From contig CALFIU010000188.1 of assembly GCA_937877455.1 (NCBI GenBank), forward strand, positions 1-8,037: a DNA stretch of 8,037 bases, written 5' to 3'. The position numbers were made by a program, and so were the translations under genes. Under the pieces are notes generated by a model. The model saw only the letters and a list, made by a program, of their open reading frames with translations, did no database searches and had not been told where the DNA came from. The DNA comes from an uncultured Bacteroidales bacterium (GTDB lineage: Bacteria; Bacteroidota; Bacteroidia; Bacteroidales; UBA3824). Positions within the stretch are counted from its first letter, which is position 1, and each line of letters starts with the position of its first letter. Below are positions 1 to 5,485 of this stretch, in pieces.

Positions 1-1252
1 GGTTGGAGGTTACGTGAATGTGCGTTTCGTCCAAAGCCTTGGCAACGGCATCGGAGTTTTTTAGAAGTGTCTGTTCCAAAAGTTCCTCCGAAGCCTTGAT
101 GATTTCGTCGGTTTTGGAATAGTCGGGCAGGGTAGAGACAGCCCTATGCCACTCTTTGCGAACTTCGAGATTTGGAATCCTGCACGTAAAATTTTTGTTG
201 TTGTAAGCCAAATAGCCGAGATGAATCAAATATGTAAAAACATCGTCCTTGCTCACAAAATCGGTCATGGTGTTGAGATACATTTCAACATCTACCTTTA
301 CCTCTTCGCCAGACAGCATTTTTATTACGTCCTCTTTCGCGCCCTTGTAGTTGTGTTTGAGGCGGTCGGTGATTACCATGTATGTGGAAGTCTTGCCCCA
401 AAAGTTGCCAAACTTTTTAGTCTCCATACACATCACAACCGATTCGGGGTTGTAAATTTCAAATCCGTTTTGGGCATAACCGTCGTACTCTTTTTTGCAC
501 AGTGCAAAATCAACCTTGTATTTTTTGCACAAAGGCTTTACTTCCTGTTCTGTAAACCCTACAAATTCGGCAAGATTGAAAGCGTCTAAAATTGTATATT
601 CCCTAAAATTATTGAGTTTGCTCTGAACCCTGTCTCTTACAATTGGCAAAATTCCAGTGAGATATGCGAGCGAAATGGCAGGTTTGAGGGTGTTGCTTTT
701 GAAAAGTCCGTTCAAAAACTCCAAATAGTCGGCAAACAGATGAGTGCCAAACGTGTCGCGCACAAGGCAGTCGTACTCGTCGAGAATGATTACAAAGGTC
801 TCGCCTGTGGCGGCATAAACCCGAAGCATACATTTTGCAATAGTATCATTCGGGTCAAACTTGATTTTTGGAAATTGCTCAACAAACTCCGACCGTACAA
901 AATCAGTAAGTTCTACAAGCATATTGTCTTTTACATTTGCATTTTGATACTCGCTTGCAACGTCTATCGCAATCAAATTCAGTTTGTTGAGATATTGTTC
1001 GTAATTCTTTGCCTTGGAGATTTTCATTTTGGAAAAAATCTCCCTCGAATCGCAACCTTTGGAATAGTATGCGCACATAATGTTCGTGGCGATTGTTTTG
1101 CCAAACCGCCTCGGACGAGAAACGCAGATATATTGGTTATCCTTGTCGATAAACTTGTTTAACTCGCTTATCAACATCGTTTTATCTACGAATATATTGC
1201 CAGCCAACGTTTTTTTGAAACTGGCATTGCTAGGATTGAGGTATATGCCCAT
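1..1252 (-). CDS. AAA-ATPase-like / PD-(D/E)XK nuclease family protein (3' end outside window)
   Basis: The reading frame is open from the ATG at 1250-1252 to the left edge, giving 417 visible residues. Near the N-terminus is the family's FVDKT motif, followed by a P-loop-like SRPRRFGKT (residues 45-53) and a Walker B-like ILDEYD with D158, E159 and D161. Later come TGILPI, a YDGY motif, the YNPESV stretch and an IPNLEV motif, all typical of the AAA-ATPase-like domain (PF09820 type). The usual C-terminal PD-(D/E)XK nuclease domain (DUF1703/PF08011 type) would lie beyond position 1. No signal peptide or membrane segment is visible, so it is probably cytoplasmic. Function is not firmly established for the family: the members are multicopy in Bacteroidales and are thought to act on nucleic acid or in mobile or defence contexts. 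The start is supported by a promoter element 24 bp upstream. It is transcribed divergently from the folded RNA region. Confidence 0.88.
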   Translation of the reverse strand, partial: MGIYLNPSNASFKKTLAGNIFVDKTMLISELNKFIDKDNQYICVSRPRRFGKTIATNIMCAYYSKGCDSREIFSKMKISKAKNYEQYLNKLNLIAIDVASEYQNANVKDNMLVELTDFVRSEFVEQFPKIKFDPNDTIAKCMLRVYAATGETFVIILDEYDCLVRDTFGTHLFADYLEFLNGLFKSNTLKPAISLAYLTGILPIVRDRVQSKLNNFREYTILDAFNLAEFVGFTEQEVKPLCKKYKVDFALCKKEYDGYAQNGFEIYNPESVVMCMETKKFGNFWGKTSTYMVITDRLKHNYKGAKEDVIKMLSGEEVKVDVEMYLNTMTDFVSKDDVFTYLIHLGYLAYNNKNFTCRIPNLEVRKEWHRAVSTLPDYSKTDEIIKASEELLEQTLLKNSDAVAKALDETHIHVTSN

Positions 1253-1276
1253 AGTGCGTTACGTTTTTATTTTCCG

Positions 1277-1284
1277 CAAAGGTA
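1277..1284 (-). promoter_or_regulatory. Bacteroidota -7 promoter element for the left-edge gene
   Basis: Read on the minus strand this is TACCTTTG followed by C, an exact match to TAnnTTTG. It lies 24 bp before the ATG at 1252, predicting a transcript start near 1270 and a leader of roughly 18 nt. No exact TTTG -33 box is found about 20 bp upstream, only a T-rich run, so the call rests on the -7 element and its position. Confidence 0.5.
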
Positions 1285-1330
1285 GCAAAAATTATTTTAA
1301 AAAGATGGCGGCAGAGTGGAAAAAGTTTGT

Positions 1331-1338
1331 TATATTTG
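1331..1338 (+). promoter_or_regulatory. Candidate -7 promoter element for the folded RNA / downstream leader
   Basis: TATATTTG matches TAnnTTTG exactly and is followed by CC. It would start a transcript near 1344, which is where the first hairpin of the folded region begins (1342). There is no clear TTTG box near -33, so the promoter is only moderately supported. It points away from the left-edge gene and toward the gene at 1686. Confidence 0.4.
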
Positions 1339-1411
1339 CCTTCGGATTTGCGGCGCAACATTCCCGCTGTCCGACATAAGAAATTAATAACGAAAGCGTT
1401 ATGCTTTTCTT

Positions 1412-1537
1412 GTTAATGAAAACGTGAGAAATTTTCAATGGAAACAGGAGATTGCATAGCGGTTTCGCCTATAGTATAGGCGTGGACTGCTATGATTGTA
1501 TCTCTGTTTCCGGGTAATTCTCACGACCTTCATTAAC
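1412..1537 (+). repeat. 126-nt interrupted long hairpin
   Basis: Nested complementary arms are GTTAATGAA (1412-1420) with 1529-1537, CGTGAGAA (1423-1430) with 1518-1525, GGAAACAG (1440-1447) with 1504-1511, AGAT (1449-1452) with 1500-1503, CATAGC (1455-1460) with 1489-1494, and CGCCTATA (1466-1473) with 1475-1482. Small internal loops separate perfectly paired helices, the largest being 1431-1439 against 1512-1517. This is more typical of a selected RNA fold than of a plain palindrome. The arms would also pair as single-stranded DNA. Confidence 0.75.
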
Positions 1538-1601
1538 GGATACAATCTACAAAGTATCAGAAAAGGATATGCAGTCTGCGCTTTCTTTGTATAACAAACT
1601 C

Positions 1602-1632
1602 TCCTTTCCGGGCTGCAAAAGGAAATTTTTTT
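1602..1632 (+). terminator. Weak intrinsic terminator of the folded RNA
   Basis: TTTCC (1605-1609) can pair with GGAAA (1621-1625), directly followed by seven T (1626-1632). An alternative pairing is TCCTTT (1602-1607) with AAAGGA (1618-1623). The stem is short and the loop is about 10 nt, so termination could be partial and allow read-through to the gene at 1686. Confidence 0.45.
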
Positions 1633-1637
1633 CAAAA

Positions 1638-1668
1638 TAGTGTAACCTTTTTGAGATTTATGACACTA
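1638..1668. promoter_or_regulatory. Spaced inverted repeat upstream of the truncated gene
   Basis: TAGTGT (1638-1643) and ACACTA (1663-1668) are perfect inverted repeats separated by 19 bp, ending 17 bp before the ATG at 1686. The spacing would suit a dimeric regulator's operator or a small stem in the leader. No exact TAnnTTTG element sits between here and the ATG, so the role is speculative. Confidence 0.25.
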
Positions 1669-1685
1669 AGAAGAAAAACAATAAA

Positions 1686-1991
1686 ATGAACAGTATCCCG
1701 AAAATAATTCTTGAAAATCCGTTCAGGATTCTCGGTGTTTTTGCCAACTCGCCTAAAAAGGAGATTGTCGCCAACCAAGGCAAGGCAAATGCCTTTTTGA
1801 AGGTGAATAGGACGGTCGAGTATCCGTTGGACTTGAAAGGCTTGATGCCCACGGTCAACAGAACGGTTGAAATTTTCAGCCAAGCCAACGCGAACTTGAC
1901 AATAGCAAAAGGGCGATTGAAGTTTGCACAGTTTTGGTTCTTGAAATATGGAACAAAAAAAGGTTCGTCGCTGCAACACAAAGTCATATAA
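1686..1991 (+). CDS. N-terminal remnant of a resident 'NPFRILG' protein (truncated, 101 aa)
   Basis: The ATG at 1686 opens a 101-residue frame beginning MNSIPKIILENPFRILGVFA. This resembles the N-terminus of larger uncharacterised Bacteroidales proteins, a recollection of the family pattern rather than a search result. The region up to about AQFWFLK (residues 81-87) looks native, with regular charged and aliphatic spacing. The last dozen residues look like out-of-family read-through to a chance TAA at 1989-1991. The gene stops 12 bp before the convergent methyltransferase gene. I infer the C-terminal part was lost when the restriction-modification cassette arrived. The function of the full-length family is unknown to me; the NPF(R)ILG opening recalls J-domain-like or scaffold proteins, but no HPD motif is present. 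No signal peptide. No SD sequence precedes the ATG, as is usual in Bacteroidota. Confidence 0.65.
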   Translation: MNSIPKIILENPFRILGVFANSPKKEIVANQGKANAFLKVNRTVEYPLDLKGLMPTVNRTVEIFSQANANLTIAKGRLKFAQFWFLKYGTKKGSSLQHKVI

Positions 1992-2003
1992 ACAATTCTA
2001 ATT

Positions 2004-3008
2004 TCAAATGGCAATTCTCATTGGTACAGAAATATCAATTGAATTTACAACCTTTGTCAACGCCTTTGCGATATTCCACATTAACACTGGCGGTACTGCA
2101 TTCCCAATAGCCTTATATTGCCTTATTTCTGAAACAGAATCCAATTTGTAACTGTCAGGGAATGATTGTATCCTTGCGCATTCCCTCGGAGTGAACCTTC
2201 GATAGCGTTCGGCAATTTTCAATACAGGGTCTGTAGAGTTCAAACTCACTTTCGCCAAATGTGAACTAATTGTATTACAAGGCAAATCAAGGTTTTGCGC
2301 CCTTCCCTTGTTCATTTTTTCTTTCACAGCCAACATTCCAGCTACGGCTTTTTCGCTGAAAAACCATTTTGCTTCATTATTTGCTTCATAATCAATTACT
2401 TCTTTTAAAGCAACTTTTTTGTAATTGGTTGTTGGATAAGGAAAATTAAATTTATTATAATCATCTTCGTTCCTAAATCCAATAATGATTACTCGCTCGC
2501 GCTTTTGCGGAACGCCGTAATTTGAAGCATTGAACAAGTGGTACTTTATCTTATAGCCAGCATTGGCAAATTCTCTGATAATCATGGGAAATGCTTGACC
2601 TTTGTTCGCTGACAAAAGTCCTTTTACATTTTCGGCGACGAAAAAACGTGGTTGGCGTTCTTTCAAAACTTTCACCATTTCAAAAAATAGTTTTCCTCGT
2701 TCATCTTTGTAGCCTAAACGTGGCGGATTTTGCGCAGAGATGGAAAACGATTGGCATGGGAAACCACCTGCAAGTAAGTCAAAATCAGGCAATTCGTTGA
2801 TTTTTAGATTTCTTACATCATCAACCACACATTTAGTGTCAAAATTTTGGTTGTAGATTTCAGCACAGTACTTGTCGAAATCACTGGCATACACAATTTC
2901 AGTGGGAAGTTTGTCATATTGCTTGCCAAGATAATCAAAACCACCCAAAAGCCCCAAATCAAGACCTCCGCAGCCACAAAACAATGATACTACTCTGATT
3001 TTTTCCAT
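2004..3008 (-). CDS. DNA (cytosine-5-)-methyltransferase, second enzyme of the RM operon
   Basis: At 334 aa it is near the normal size for a C5-MTase (PF00145). It transfers a methyl group from S-adenosylmethionine to carbon 5 of cytosine in a specific DNA site. All main motifs are visible: motif I FCGCGG (10-15), motif IV GGFPCQSFS with catalytic C85, motif VI ENV (126-128), motif VIII QKRERV (168-173), motif IX RECARIQSFPD (275-285) and motif X GNAVPP (302-307). The target-recognition region between VIII and IX is short (about 100 residues), so the site cannot be assigned by eye. The ATG at 3008 lies inside the end of the endonuclease gene, a 19-base overlap that implies translational coupling. 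It differs from the other MTase throughout outside the motifs, so it is not a recent duplicate. It probably methylates the other strand of an asymmetric site. Confidence 0.95.
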   Translation of the reverse strand: MEKIRVVSLFCGCGGLDLGLLGGFDYLGKQYDKLPTEIVYASDFDKYCAEIYNQNFDTKCVVDDVRNLKINELPDFDLLAGGFPCQSFSISAQNPPRLGYKDERGKLFFEMVKVLKERQPRFFVAENVKGLLSANKGQAFPMIIREFANAGYKIKYHLFNASNYGVPQKRERVIIIGFRNEDDYNKFNFPYPTTNYKKVALKEVIDYEANNEAKWFFSEKAVAGMLAVKEKMNKGRAQNLDLPCNTISSHLAKVSLNSTDPVLKIAERYRRFTPRECARIQSFPDSYKLDSVSEIRQYKAIGNAVPPVLMWNIAKALTKVVNSIDISVPMRIAI

Positions 3009-4402
3009 AGCAACAATTTTGTAGGTTGAAACATGTTTTCGTCAAAACTTACCTCTGCCCCATTGCGTGGGGACATATTGATTTTGTCATCCTTGTACAA
3101 CCCAACAGGATTTTGAATTATATAAAGTGTTTTGTCTGTGCCGTTTAGCATCAGACGGTACACATAATAATTTTTGCGCAAAGTTTCGGCAGCATCCCAT
3201 TCATTTGGCGTTAAATGGAATCCAAGCCAAGTGATTTTCTTTTTGCTTATAGTTGTCTTAACCTCTATATACCTTTTTGTCGGACTATTTCCATCCACAC
3301 TTTGTATGTCATACCCTACAGCAAAAGATGTTGGAATTTTTTGGATTAGATGAATCAAATCCTCTCGTCCAAGATTAAGTACACGCATTTTTTCATGTCC
3401 TAAAACCAAAGTTTCCCCCAAATCTCCAATATCTTTGGTATTGGATTCGTTTTCCAAAATATCTTTAATTTTGGAATTAATTATGTCATCTGTTGAATCC
3501 ACACCTTCTTCTGTGGTTGAAATAAACGAAATCAAATCGGTTTTGAACAAATCATCGCTTAAATCAGCATTCACGTATTCAAACCATTGGTTCTCTATAG
3601 AGTTTAATTCTTTGTTAGAAAATGTCTTGCCATAAAACTTGTCATATTCGTGGAAATATGCAGTATCGTTTATAAAAGTGAGAATGGCACTCTCCTCGTT
3701 TTTGTTTAGATAATAATAGCCGTGGCGTTCTACCAATAAATTGGCCAAAACCATATAGTCGAGAATGTCTCCTGCATATCTAACATAATCCCCGTCAGAA
3801 ATGTATGTTTCTTTTTTCTTACGGTTGTCAACAATCAAGTCAACAACTTCTTTGACCTCTCTGTTGTCACGAGTAACTCGTAAATCGTTGAAAATACAAT
3901 TCGCAGTTTCCGATTTCGTCAATCCTAACTCTTTGCCAATGTATGCCACAGCGGTATGCAAAACGTTCAAAATGTATTTTGCCGGTTTGAATCTAACACC
4001 ATTTGATATAAGTTCAGTTATGTAATCTGATTTTATATAACCTCCTGGGTATTGGAACTTAAACAAAAAGTATTTAAAGAATTGTACCAAGTCGCTTGTA
4101 TCAGCTAATATATTTGACAGATTTCCTGTTTTTGTGATACCCAACTTTTTGTCCTCTATATACATTCCGAACAAGGCTGCAATTTCTGTTCTCCAATTGT
4201 GAATTGTTTTGTCTGCCTTGTCAATGTTACCAGGAAAAAGTTTCAATGCATTAAACAAATATTGTTCGTATTTCTTGTTTGCCATTGGTTTCAATTGGGT
4301 ACAAACATTCGCAACGTAAAGCAATACGTTTTCCACATCATCCTTAAACCGAGGTCTAACGTGATGTAGTCTTAGAAAATATTTTTGTGGTATCTGATAC
4401 AT
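2990..4402 (-). CDS. Restriction endonuclease with C-terminal DUF3883 (PD-(D/E)XK) domain
   Basis: This 470-aa protein lies between two C5 methyltransferases and is the only candidate nuclease of the cassette. The C-terminal part (about 325-435) fits DUF3883: the GDLGE helix with E330, then GYDIQS with D365, then YIEVKTT with E380 and K382. D365-E380-x-K382 would form a PD-(D/E)XK metal-dependent catalytic centre. This is followed by LTPNEWDAA and YYVYRL, matching the end of the fold. Residues 1-320 are helical and charged with no motif I recognise, and probably carry site recognition or dimerisation. The start ATG at 4402 is 3 bp after the stop of the upstream MTase, and its own 3' end overlaps the next MTase. 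Placing it second means protection is made first. It could instead be a modification-dependent enzyme, but the paired MTases argue for classical type II-like restriction. Confidence 0.82.
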   Translation of the reverse strand: MYQIPQKYFLRLHHVRPRFKDDVENVLLYVANVCTQLKPMANKKYEQYLFNALKLFPGNIDKADKTIHNWRTEIAALFGMYIEDKKLGITKTGNLSNILADTSDLVQFFKYFLFKFQYPGGYIKSDYITELISNGVRFKPAKYILNVLHTAVAYIGKELGLTKSETANCIFNDLRVTRDNREVKEVVDLIVDNRKKKETYISDGDYVRYAGDILDYMVLANLLVERHGYYYLNKNEESAILTFINDTAYFHEYDKFYGKTFSNKELNSIENQWFEYVNADLSDDLFKTDLISFISTTEEGVDSTDDIINSKIKDILENESNTKDIGDLGETLVLGHEKMRVLNLGREDLIHLIQKIPTSFAVGYDIQSVDGNSPTKRYIEVKTTISKKKITWLGFHLTPNEWDAAETLRKNYYVYRLMLNGTDKTLYIIQNPVGLYKDDKINMSPRNGAEVSFDENMFQPTKLLLWKKSE

Positions 4403-4405
4403 AGT

Positions 4406-5428
4406 TTACAAGTATTTCAAAAGTTGCACAGCAATTGCTTTTGCCAAAAGCGGTGGAACAGCATTTCCAACTTGTTTATATTGGCTTGTCCTTGAACCTA
4501 AAAATATAAAGTCATCAGGAAAAGACTGAATTCTTGCAGATTCTCTCACAGTCGGAATACGATTATATTTATAGTGGAAATGATGTCTGTGTCCTGTGTC
4601 AATCGTGAAACTCGGCTTTTGGCTATTTAGTCGAGTCCATGCTATATGGACACGGCGAGTGTTTTGCAATTCCATTGGCAAATCTTTGTAGTTTCCGCCG
4701 TCAGGAACTTTGGATATTATAGCGATGGTCTTTGCATTATGCTCTGTAATTTGGTGGTTATAAAGTTTTTGAGAGTTTGAACGCATCAATTGTTGATAAT
4801 TGCTCAAGGGCGTGGATGAATATTGTTCTCCATCGCAAACCGATTGCTCAGGCAAATCCGACAATGCTTCGAGTGAAGTCGTGAATTTATCGACAGTCTT
4901 TGAAGGAAATTCAAATTTGTTGTTTAACAATCCTACAAAAATAGCCCTTCGCCTGTTTTGTGGTGTGCCAAAATCGCTTGCTTTTAACACTTCATGTTGA
5001 ATAGTGTAACCCAAGTCTGAAAAATCTTTCACAATGGAATCTCTGACCAAACCATCACCTATCGAAAGTATGTTTGGTACATTTTCCAAAACAAAAGCCT
5101 TTGGTTTATAATATGCTACAAATTTTACAAAATTTTTGTATAATTTGTTTCGTTCGTCGTCAACGATGCGTTTGCCAGCAATAGAAAAACCTTGACAAGG
5201 AGGCCCTCCGATAATGATGTCGATTTGTTGTCCTTCCAATTCGGATTCAATGTCTTGTGGCTCTATTTTAGACAAGTCTTTGCAAAGACCTTTTGAACTT
5301 TTGTGGTTGAAATTGAATGTGTTTATTGCGTCTTGCCACGAATCAATGCCGACAACGACATTTACCCCGGCTTTTTCAAAGCCGAGGGACAAACCTCCAC
5401 AACCACAAAATAGGTCTAACGCATTCAT
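4406..5428 (-). CDS. DNA (cytosine-5-)-methyltransferase, first enzyme of the RM operon
   Basis: A complete 340-aa C5-MTase of the PF00145 family. Motif I FCGCGG is at residues 7-12, motif IV GGPPCQGFS with catalytic C78, motif VI ENV at 115-117, motif VIII QNRRR at 157-161, motif IX RESARIQSFPD at 295-305 and motif X GNAVPP at 321-326. The variable target-recognition stretch (about 165-290) contains an NHQITEHNAKT segment and GHRHHFHYK; I cannot assign a recognition sequence. It heads the operon, 3 bp before the endonuclease gene, so host DNA would be protected before cutting begins. The ATG at 5428 gives motif I the normal distance from the N-terminus. A promoter with matching -7 and -33 boxes lies just upstream. 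It is clearly different in sequence from the second MTase at 2004-3008. Confidence 0.95.
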   Translation of the reverse strand: MNALDLFCGCGGLSLGFEKAGVNVVVGIDSWQDAINTFNFNHKSSKGLCKDLSKIEPQDIESELEGQQIDIIIGGPPCQGFSIAGKRIVDDERNKLYKNFVKFVAYYKPKAFVLENVPNILSIGDGLVRDSIVKDFSDLGYTIQHEVLKASDFGTPQNRRRAIFVGLLNNKFEFPSKTVDKFTTSLEALSDLPEQSVCDGEQYSSTPLSNYQQLMRSNSQKLYNHQITEHNAKTIAIISKVPDGGNYKDLPMELQNTRRVHIAWTRLNSQKPSFTIDTGHRHHFHYKYNRIPTVRESARIQSFPDDFIFLGSRTSQYKQVGNAVPPLLAKAIAVQLLKYL

Positions 5429-5453
5429 AATATTCTAACATTTTATTTTGTTG

Positions 5454-5485
5454 CAAAGATAACTAATTGTTTGTACACATACAAA
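5454..5485 (-). promoter_or_regulatory. Bacteroidota-type promoter of the RM operon
   Basis: On the minus strand, TTTG (5482-5485, -33 box) is followed by a 20-bp spacer and TATCTTTG (5454-5461, -7 box), then C. Both boxes match the TTTG/TAnnTTTG consensus. The predicted start is near 5447, about 20 nt before the ATG at 5428. This is the best promoter in the window. It sits at the very edge of the island and extends into the start of the truncated kinase frame. Confidence 0.75.
5470..5485. promoter_or_regulatory. Perfect 16-bp inverted repeat over the RM -33 box (possible operator)
   Basis: TTTGTA (5470-5475), CACA, TACAAA (5480-5485) is a perfect 6-4-6 inverted repeat that includes the -33 TTTG of the RM promoter. 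A bound dimeric protein here would compete with RNA polymerase. No controller (C) protein gene is present, so the regulator would be one of the methyltransferases or a host factor. Chance formation in AT-rich DNA is possible. Confidence 0.4.

Larger units (their letters stand above)
1324..1600. repeat. 11-bp inverted repeats bounding the folded region
   Basis: AGTTTGTTATA at 1324-1334 is the exact reverse complement of TATAACAAACT at 1590-1600. The 277-bp interval contains all the major hairpins of the candidate RNA. The repeat could be the ends of a small non-autonomous element, the a1/a2 pairing of a retron-like RNA, or chance in AT-rich sequence. No target-site duplication is visible outside the repeats, and no reverse transcriptase or transposase lies in the window. 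Confidence 0.35.
1342..1632 (+). ncRNA. Candidate structured non-coding RNA or structured leader
   Basis: This gene-free stretch folds into consecutive hairpins. TCGGA (1342-1346) pairs with TCCGA (1370-1374), enclosing GCGG/CCGC. AAGAAA (1378-1383) pairs with TTTCTT (1406-1411), enclosing ATAACG-AAAG-CGTTAT (1387-1402). A long arm follows directly at 1412-1537, then GATAC (1539-1543) pairs with GTATC (1554-1558). A weak hairpin followed by T7 closes the region at 1626-1632. A -7 promoter element lies just upstream. The overlapping minus-strand frame at 1435-1635 looks like a shadow. The family is not recognised: 6S-like or Bacteroidales-type RNA, a retron-like RNA without its reverse transcriptase, or a cis-acting leader of the 1686 gene are all possible. 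The strand is inferred from the promoter and T-run. Confidence 0.5.

Noticed and set aside
146..1379. Plus-strand frames of 147, 140 and 99 aa
   Set aside because: The first two are antisense shadows of the left-edge AAA-ATPase-like gene, whose minus-strand frame has clear family motifs. The third starts inside that gene and runs on into the promoter region.
1342..1632. Retron ncRNA with msr/msd
   Set aside because: The fold and bounding inverted repeats are suggestive, but no reverse transcriptase is encoded in the window, so it is kept only as one alternative.
1435..1635. 66-aa minus-strand frame over the folded region
   Set aside because: It lies exactly on the hairpin arms, its composition (many Arg, Tyr, Cys) looks like translated structured RNA, and no -7 element precedes it on that strand.
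1632..2014. Two minus-strand frames (115 and 118 aa) over the 1686 gene
   Set aside because: They are antisense to a frame with a credible conserved N-terminus and show no recognisable domain.
1995..5438. ATTCTAA direct repeat at 1995-2001 and 5432-5438 flanking the RM coding block, as a target-site duplication
   Set aside because: Seven AT-rich bases recur easily by chance, and the right copy lies between the promoter and the first gene, so it cannot bound the whole cassette unless the promoter was host-derived.
1972..5455. TGCAACA (1972-1978) and TGTTGCA (5449-5455) as terminal inverted repeats of the island
   Set aside because: Only 7 bp, with no extension into flanking sequence and no transposase; the right copy overlaps the -7 box region.
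5471..5473. TTG at 5471 as the true start of the kinase fusion
   Set aside because: The frame is open further upstream through the RM promoter and into the antisense of the MTase, and the encoded N-terminal dozen residues are not kinase-like; it is a junction artefact.
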